Shown: one piece after another, positions 6,669 through 10,135 of the stretch | Layout: the number at the start of each line of letters is the position of its first letter | How positions within the stretch are numbered: position 1 is the first letter of the stretch | From: Deltaproteobacteria bacterium | GTDB lineage: Bacteria; Desulfobacterota_E; Deferrimicrobia; Deferrimicrobiales; Deferrimicrobiaceae | Assembly (NCBI GenBank): GCA_023489025.1 | Contig: JAMDCN010000017.1 | Span: forward strand, 1 to 10,135 | Length of the DNA: 10,135 nt | Direction of reading: 5' to 3' | Translations under genes and position numbers: made by a program | The notes under the pieces: generated by a model | Told to the model about the DNA's origin: nothing | The model's input: the letters and a program-made list of their open reading frames with translations, nothing else | Databases searched by the model: none

Positions 6669-7220
6669 TCAAGTTGCTGGACGGGAGGTAAGTTTCGCGA
6701 CAAGCTGTTCCGGAAGTTCGTCCCTGTTCTCCCGAGTGACCAGGATCGGCTCTACATCCTTCCGGCGCCGGATGTTATCGATGAAATCGCCGCCTCCGCG
6801 CAGCGGGATCGTTGCCAGGATCGGGTGATCCGTCTCGAATGCCTGCTCGACCCTCCGTACGAAGTCACCCGAGCAGCATTCCATCTTCCCGATCTCGTCG
6901 ATGAGAAGCACCCTGCCCGCCTCCGCCTCCATCGAAGGGAGGGCGATCTCTTCGAACGCTTTTACGTTGACCCGGTACGAGCCTACCCGCGGTCCGGGTC
7001 TCGGATCCTTGCGTGCCAGTTCGCCCCGCTTCCCTTCGAGGGATATCACCTGGAAGCCGATGCGCTGCCCCGTGTCGTCGCGGACTTCTTCCGTGTAAAA
7101 ACCGGAGGCGCCGCCGCCGAGCATATCCGCGACCTTCCGAACGACGGTCGTCTTCCCGCATCCCGGGGGACCGGTCAGCAGGATCCTCTTACCGGCGGAA
7201 GGTTTTGCATCAGGCGACAT
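6669..7220 (-). CDS. Nucleoside-triphosphatase, THEP1 family
   Basis: A 183-aa P-loop NTPase. The Walker A motif GPPGCGKTT is near the N-terminus (about 18-26 counting from the chosen Met), and the Walker B motif VLLIDEIGKME is near residue 108. Between them are GFYTEEVRDDTGQRIGFQVI and RVGSYRVNVKAFE, diagnostic of the THEP1/NTPase_1 family known from thermophiles and many bacteria. Members hydrolyse NTPs; the cellular role is unclear. The start is uncertain: ATG at 7220 gives MSPDAK, with GGGGAGG 14 bases upstream. A GTG at 7235 adds five residues but overlaps that ribosome site, so I prefer the ATG. It is convergent with ORF6N copy 1. The same pairing was present in the repeated block, where this gene has been deleted in two places. 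Confidence 0.88.
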   Translation of the reverse strand: MSPDAKPSAGKRILLTGPPGCGKTTVVRKVADMLGGGASGFYTEEVRDDTGQRIGFQVISLEGKRGELARKDPRPGPRVGSYRVNVKAFEEIALPSMEAEAGRVLLIDEIGKMECCSGDFVRRVEQAFETDHPILATIPLRGGGDFIDNIRRRKDVEPILVTRENRDELPEQLVAKLTSRPAT

Positions 7221-7245
7221 CCCGTGTAGAACCACCTCCCCTTTC

Positions 7246-7359
7246 GGCGAGTTGTACCTTGGATGTTCGGGAACCGCAAGCTGTTCCCATCGACGGGCAA
7301 AGGGAGCCGGAATAAGGAACCAAGAGGGAGGCTCCGCTCATCGTATTATTCAAGCATCT
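7246..7359. repeat. Conserved leader segment upstream of the NTPase gene, copy 1
   Basis: About 113 bases upstream of the NTPase gene match 9476-9588 at roughly 90% by eye, although the gene body between this leader and the 3' fragment has been lost in copy 2. Frames in it are open in both copies (minus strand SLLVPxSGxLCPSMGT), but no ribosome site supports translation. A stem GGGAAC-8-GTTCCC is present here but loses one pair in copy 2, so there is no clear covariation. Confidence 0.55.
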
Positions 7360-7435
7360 AACGGTGCGCGCGCAGGTCGAAAAGCGAAAGGCTTCATGAG
7401 CACCCCGGCAAAGGCCGGGAACGAAAGGAGACCCC

Positions 7436-7957
7436 ATGCAGAAAATCACACCGTTCCTTTGGTTCGATGACAACGCCGAAGAGGCGGCGAAATTCTACAC
7501 CTCCATCTTCCGGAATTCGAAGATCGTAAGCGTTTCACGCTACGGCGAAGCGGCGGCAAAGGCGTCCGGAAGACCGAAGGGATCGGTCATGACCGTAGCG
7601 TTCGAGCTGGAAGGACAGCCGTTCGTCGCGTTGAACGGTGGCCCGGTTTTCACGTTCTCGCCCGCCATATCGTTGTTTGTGAACTGCGATACCCAGAAGG
7701 AAATCGACGAGCTGTGGGGGAAGCTTACCGACGGCGGGGAGGAAGTGGAATGCGGCTGGCTCAAGGACAAGTACGGCGTGTCCTGGCAGATCGTTCCTTC
7801 GGCCATCGTCGAGATGATCAGCGATCCCGATGTCGCAAGGTCGGATAGGGTCATGGCGGCGGTGGTCAAAATGAAAAAACTCGACATCGCGGTGTTGAAG
7901 AAAGCCTATGGGCAACCGCAAGCCGACACCGGCGGCTATCGGAAAAAGTCGGCCTGA
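7436..7957 (+). CDS. VOC-family protein, PhnB-like (3-demethylubiquinone-9 3-methyltransferase domain)
   Basis: A 173-aa protein of the vicinal-oxygen-chelate superfamily in its PhnB-like branch. It opens with [19 protein letters not shown] and TSIFRNSKI, the family signature. [17 protein letters not shown] and [14 protein letters not shown] follow, and the end of the fold reads [15 protein letters not shown]. Members are often annotated as 3-demethylubiquinone methyltransferase-like, but the true activity is mostly unknown and no SAM-binding motif is seen. The C-terminal 30 residues ([16 protein letters not shown]) match the usual tail. The ATG has AAGGAG about seven bases ahead. It is convergent with the next VOC gene across 85 bases, in which I see no strong terminator hairpin. 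Confidence 0.9.
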   Translation: MQKITPFLWFDDNAEEAAKFYTSIFRNSKIVSVSRYGEAAAKASGRPKGSVMTVAFELEGQPFVALNGGPVFTFSPAISLFVNCDTQKEIDELWGKLTDGGEEVECGWLKDKYGVSWQIVPSAIVEMISDPDVARSDRVMAAVVKMKKLDIAVLKKAYGQPQADTGGYRKKSA

Positions 7958-8042
7958 CTAAGGATCCCGGGGGGGCGATCACGGGACGGGATGAAGCTCC
8001 TTGATTCCCATGGCCGCCCCGCGTCCGGCGTACGAGGACCGT

Positions 8043-8411
8043 TCATGTATTCTCCCAAGGCGTGACAAGCTGGAAATAATTATTGTCGGGATCGGCGAAG
8101 GTCGCGATCATCATTTTCGGTTCTTCCGACGGATTGTAAGGCTCCGCGACGACCGCGGCCCCGAGCTTCTTGATTCTTTCGAATTCTCCCTTAACATCCT
8201 TGGTCTCAAAATTGAACATTACCCTTTCGGGGTTCGCGTTCTTGCCCTGGACTTTGTCATGCGGACCAAAGGTGATGAACCCCTTGCCGGCCATGAATCC
8301 GTAATATCCGCCTTCCGACCAATCGGGGTCTTTCTGGAAAACCGTCTTGTAAAAATCCGCTAGTTTTTTGGGATCCCCGGAAAAAACCAGGATGGAATTG
8401 AAATCCAGCAT
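8043..8411 (-). CDS. VOC-family (glyoxalase/bleomycin-resistance-like) protein
   Basis: A 122-aa single-domain VOC protein. It starts MLDFNSILVFSGDPKKLADF with YKTVF, the first beta-alpha unit of the fold. GYYGFMAGKGFITFG and RVMFNFETKDVKGEFERIKK follow, and it closes with TFADPDNNYFQLVTP, the typical last strand. The length is normal for a one-domain member, which would act as a homodimer. The substrate cannot be predicted. The start has a strong AAGGAGG about seven bases upstream. It is not closely similar to the PhnB-like neighbour, so the pair is not a tandem duplication. Confidence 0.9.
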   Translation of the reverse strand: MLDFNSILVFSGDPKKLADFYKTVFQKDPDWSEGGYYGFMAGKGFITFGPHDKVQGKNANPERVMFNFETKDVKGEFERIKKLGAAVVAEPYNPSEEPKMMIATFADPDNNYFQLVTPWENT

Positions 8412-8555
8412 GATCTTCGCCTCCTTTTCACGGCAATCTGTTTTTCTTTAGATGAGCGGTCCAACGAAAGGTTGGCAGGCTTCTGGATGCACCTCCGATT
8501 CCCTGCATGTCGAACCAGAAAACGCTGACATGAAATAAGTCCATGGCATTGCCCG

Positions 8556-8561
8556 TATAAT
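8556..8561 (+). promoter_or_regulatory. -10-like box TATAAT
   Basis: A perfect TATAAT lies about 25 bases ahead of the start codon at 8587. No good -35 hexamer is found at 16-18 bases upstream, so promoter strength is doubtful. If active it would transcribe the cupin remnant, the palindrome and ORF6N copy 2 together. Confidence 0.35.
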
Positions 8562-8586
8562 CGGAACTATCGGATCGGGAGAGTCA

Positions 8587-8754
8587 ATGGGACCTGACGA
8601 GATCATCGCTGCATATCGGCTGGAGCGGCACCCGGACGGAGGCGGTGAGCTGCAAGTGGCAAGAACTTCTGGGGATTACACCCTTGCGGACGGTGACCTT
8701 GGAGGAATCGCCGGGATCCGGTCACAATTTGTGACCGGTGCGCAGGGCATGTAA
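8587..8754 (+). pseudogene. Internally deleted DUF985-type cupin, or 55-codon leader ORF
   Basis: A 55-codon frame with a fair ribosome site (GGGAG six bases ahead). The start reads MGPDEIIAAYRLERHPDGGG, close to the N-terminus of DUF985 cupins as I remember it (xxAxEIIxxLGLxPHPEGGxFRETYRS). It then jumps to VARTSGDYTL, like the last strands of that family (GDYALVGCTVAPGF). The roughly 100 residues of the cupin barrel between them are missing. The end runs through the palindrome at 8718-8738, read as IRSQFVT, and stops 18 bases before the ORF6N start. Function as a cupin is impossible; use as a translated leader of ORF6N copy 2 is conceivable. The family call rests on about 30 residues. Confidence 0.45.
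8718..8738. promoter_or_regulatory. Palindrome upstream of ORF6N copy 2, candidate operator
   Basis: CCGGTCACAA-T-TTGTGACCGG is a perfect palindrome with 10-base arms, ending 34 bases before the ORF6N start. Its core GGTCACAATTTGTGACC is identical to the one inside ORF6N copy 2 and differs from that in copy 1 only at the central base. Placement downstream of the putative -10 box would make it a roadblock-type operator. It could also fold as an RNA hairpin. Confidence 0.6.
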
Positions 8755-8772
8755 CTTGAATCCCGATTCTAC

Positions 8773-9312
8773 ATGAGCGACGACACGAAATCGGAAACGG
8801 CGATATCCACACAGCTCCTCGGGGCAGAGGAGATCTCCCGGCGGATCCTCACCGTTCGGGGGCATCGGGTCATGCTGGACGCTGACCTTGCGGAACTATA
8901 CGGGGTAACGACGAAAGTCTTCAATCAGGCTGTCAAGCGGAACGCGGAACGATTCCCGGAAGATTTCATGTTTCTGCTCTCGCGGGATGAAGCCCATTCT
9001 TTAAGGTCACAATTTGTGACCTTAAAGAAACCCGGACGCGGCAAGCATCGGAAATATCTACCTTTTGCCTTCACGGAGCAGGGCGTCGCAATGCTATCCG
9101 GGATTCTTCACAGTCCGCGCGCAGTTCAGGTCAATATTGCCATCATGCGTGCGTTTGTCCGGATGCGGCGGCTGCTTGTATCCCACGAGGAACTGGCACA
9201 CAAACTGAACGCCCTCGAAAAGAAATACGATGAACAATTCCGCGTGGTCTTCGACGCGATCCGTGCTCTGATGGAACCGCCAAAGAGGCCACGTCGACGG
9301 ATCGGATTCTGA
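8773..9312 (+). CDS. ORF6N domain protein, copy 2
   Basis: A 179-aa protein, colinear with copy 1 except for one extra residue after LRSQFVTLK (KPGRG instead of TGRG). The ORF6N domain is complete ([45 protein letters not shown]), followed by the coiled coil ([17 protein letters not shown]) and the basic PRRRIGF tail. Many codon differences from copy 1 are silent and the conserved domain is intact, so both copies have been under protein-level selection. There is no visible ribosome site; the start is fixed by alignment with copy 1. The upstream palindrome suggests self-regulation by the ORF6N protein, as inference. The downstream partner NTPase is lost. Confidence 0.88.
   Translation: MSDDTKSETAISTQLLGAEEISRRILTVRGHRVMLDADLAELYGVTTKVFNQAVKRNAERFPEDFMFLLSRDEAHSLRSQFVTLKKPGRGKHRKYLPFAFTEQGVAMLSGILHSPRAVQVNIAIMRAFVRMRRLLVSHEELAHKLNALEKKYDEQFRVVFDAIRALMEPPKRPRRRIGF
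8997..9029. repeat. Perfect palindrome inside ORF6N copy 2
   Basis: The arms TTCTTTAAGGTCACAA and TTGTGACCTTAAAGAA (16 bases each) surround a single T at 9013. The 30 bases from TCT to AAG are identical to copy 1 except the central base, which changes codon 81 from Ile to Phe. The two TTA codons are the only ones in the gene. Confidence 0.9.
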
Positions 9313-9356
9313 ACCTTTCAGGTAAGGACCCTGTTCGATATCCGGACGTGATGGGC

Positions 9357-9475
9357 CGGATATTATCGATGAAATCGCCGCCTCCGCGCAGCGGGATCGT
9401 TGCCGGGATCGGGTATTCCGTCTCGAATGCCTGCTCGACCCTCCGTACGAATTCACTCTTGCAACATTCCATCTT
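9357..9475 (-). pseudogene. Fragment of THEP1-family NTPase gene
   Basis: On the minus strand this reads KMECCKSEFVRRVEQAFETE followed by YPIPATIPLRGGGDFIDNIR, matching the segment after Walker B of the intact NTPase gene (KMECCSGDFVRRVEQAFETD). The P-loop, the rest of the N-terminal half and the C-terminus are absent. On the upstream side the fragment is joined directly to the conserved leader (9476-9588). It is a decayed duplicate and cannot bind nucleotide. Confidence 0.8.
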
Positions 9476-9588
9476 GGCGAGTTGCACCTTGGATGTTCGA
9501 GAACCGCAAGATGTTCCCATCGACGGGCAAAGGAAGCCGGAAGGCGGAACCAAGAGGGATGCTCCGCTCATCGAATGATTCGAGCATC

Positions 9589-10135
9589 GAATAAAAGACA
9601 ATTCCGCAATGAAAAGTCCGACAAACCGCGAGGAGACGGAGGAGCAGCTGAATCAGATCTTTAAGTGCGGCTCGCAGGGGCCTGCATCCGCTCCGATGCT
9701 CGCCGCGCCGCATCCTCGCGAGCTCTACGTGAACCGATCACGCAGGAATCGCAAGGATGCCTGGAAGCGACGAACGCGCCTCTCACCTCTTCCGGCGTCG
9801 GGGTCGTCCTCCGACCGAGGCATGCGACTGCGTCCCGTTCGTAATCGCACTGTGACATGGCATCTCCCTCCCATGCCGTACAGAGCGACCGAACCCGGAT
9901 TCGGTTCCCCTAACTTCTGCACTGACTCCTCACCACGCTCGAAATGACTTGAAGTCACACGCTTCAGCCTCAAGTAGAGGGATTGGACGATCCCATATTA
10001 CAGGGGGATGCCTGGGAACCGTCCGAAGTACCACGGCATCCGAATATCTTGTGAGCAAATGTCGATTTCAGGCGCCCAGGAACGACTAACAGGCGGAAGA
10101 ACAATTTCGCAATCCGAAGCGGCGGAGGCGCGTTC
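9589..10135. other. Right-end region without a supported gene
   Basis: This is about 547 bases. A rightward frame from 9609 begins with a plausible helix (PTNREETEEQLNQIFK) but has no ribosome site and soon becomes Arg/Ser/Pro-rich, as expected of a chance frame in GC-rich DNA. The leftward frames at 9661-9858 and 9725-9973 look equally unconvincing. A small palindrome TGACTTGAAGTCA lies at 9945-9957. No tRNA, rRNA or insertion-sequence end was recognised. Confidence 0.4.

Larger units (their letters stand above)
6043..7359. repeat. Segmental repeat, copy 1 (ORF6N gene + NTPase gene + leader)
   Basis: This block matches 8741-9588 by eye in the same orientation. The match starts at CGCTGGGCACGTAAATTGAA (compare CGCAGGGCATGTAACTTGAA), runs through the ORF6N gene and its 3' flank, and ends near GCTCCGCTCATCG and the CAAGCATC that follows. 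Copy 1 is the full version: the NTPase gene is intact. Two stretches, about 6655-6766 and 6887-7245, have no counterpart in copy 2. Confidence 0.85.
8412..8772. other. Gap with divergent leaders, a cupin remnant and a palindrome
   Basis: From 8412 to about 8555 lies the upstream region of the VOC gene, with a small hairpin CCAAC-GAAAG-GTTGG near 8461-8475 and no gene. From 8556 the rightward side holds a -10-like box, the 55-codon cupin remnant and the 21-base palindrome that leads into ORF6N copy 2. Confidence 0.5.
8741..9588. repeat. Segmental repeat, copy 2 (ORF6N intact, NTPase decayed)
   Basis: Second copy of the block at 6043-7359, same orientation. It keeps the ORF6N gene, the 3' flank (AACCTTTCAGGTAAGGACCC, compare ATCCTTTCACGTAAGGACCC), a piece of the NTPase gene, and the leader ending GCTCCGCTCATCG. 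Two deletions, about 112 and 359 bases relative to copy 1, account for the length difference. Confidence 0.85.

Noticed and set aside
6663..7229. Rightward 188-codon frame with no internal stop
   Set aside because: It is exactly antisense to the NTPase gene, which has Walker A and B motifs; the rightward product has no family features.
7210..7473. Leftward frame with SLLVPYSGSLCPSMGT, partly conserved in copy 2
   Set aside because: It overlaps the start of the VOC gene and lacks a ribosome site, and in copy 2 the frame runs into the NTPase fragment. It is treated as a conserved leader and not a protein.
7335..8460. Inverted CCGCTCATC / GATGAGCGG and GTTGGCA-like ends around the VOC genes, reminiscent of a cassette
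   Set aside because: Nine bases are too few, no attC-type paired sites can be drawn, and no integrase is present.
9609..9947. Rightward frame beginning MKSPTNREETEEQLNQIF
   Set aside because: The first 20 residues look plausible, but there is no ribosome site and the remainder is Arg/Ser/Pro-rich without structure.
1..10135. CRISPR arrays, tRNA and rRNA genes
   Set aside because: No regularly spaced direct repeats, no cloverleaf with a T-arm GTTCRA motif, and no rRNA signature were found on either strand.

Overview
This is a GC-rich bacterial window, probably from a Gram-negative anaerobe-type lineage such as Desulfobacterota. That guess rests only on the gene mix (ORF6N proteins, a THEP1-like NTPase, PhnB-like VOC proteins), and no rRNA or tRNA is present to fix it. 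The window falls into two parts that meet in an AT-rich gap at about 4243-4549.

Left part (1-4310) reads leftward and looks like an accessory or defence-type island. A good promoter, with a perfect 15-bp palindrome lying over its -10 box, precedes an unrecognised 214-aa gene. That gene overlaps by 8 bp a gene for an XRE-type helix-turn-helix protein fused to an ImmA/IrrE metallopeptidase. Next, on the same strand, come a 49-aa two-CxxC zinc-ribbon protein, a DUF4062 protein, a remnant of an IS66-type OrfA, a 121-aa two-helix membrane protein, and the first 42 codons of a gene whose start resembles Eco57I-like DNA methylase/restriction proteins. The regulator/protease plus DUF4062 plus small membrane protein beside a probable restriction-modification gene is the best candidate here for an undescribed system.

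Right part (4550-10135) is a patchwork of intact small genes and decayed ones. It holds a deleted FAD-linked (berberine-bridge/AknOx-like) oxidase remnant, an intact zinc-independent MDR oxidoreductase, an ORF6N gene facing a THEP1-like NTPase gene, two VOC proteins on opposite strands, a short leader-like ORF that looks like an internally deleted DUF985 cupin, and a second ORF6N gene. The block from 6043 to 7359 is repeated at 8741-9588. In the second copy the ORF6N gene is intact but the NTPase is reduced to a fragment by two deletions.

The most striking signal is a palindrome with core GGTCACAAWTTGTGACC. It lies inside both ORF6N coding regions (arms of 15 and 16 bp) and once more just upstream of the second copy. 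The coding copies keep TTA codons found nowhere else in those genes, which suggests the DNA itself is under selection, possibly as the binding site of the ORF6N protein. The last 550 bases hold no gene I can support.
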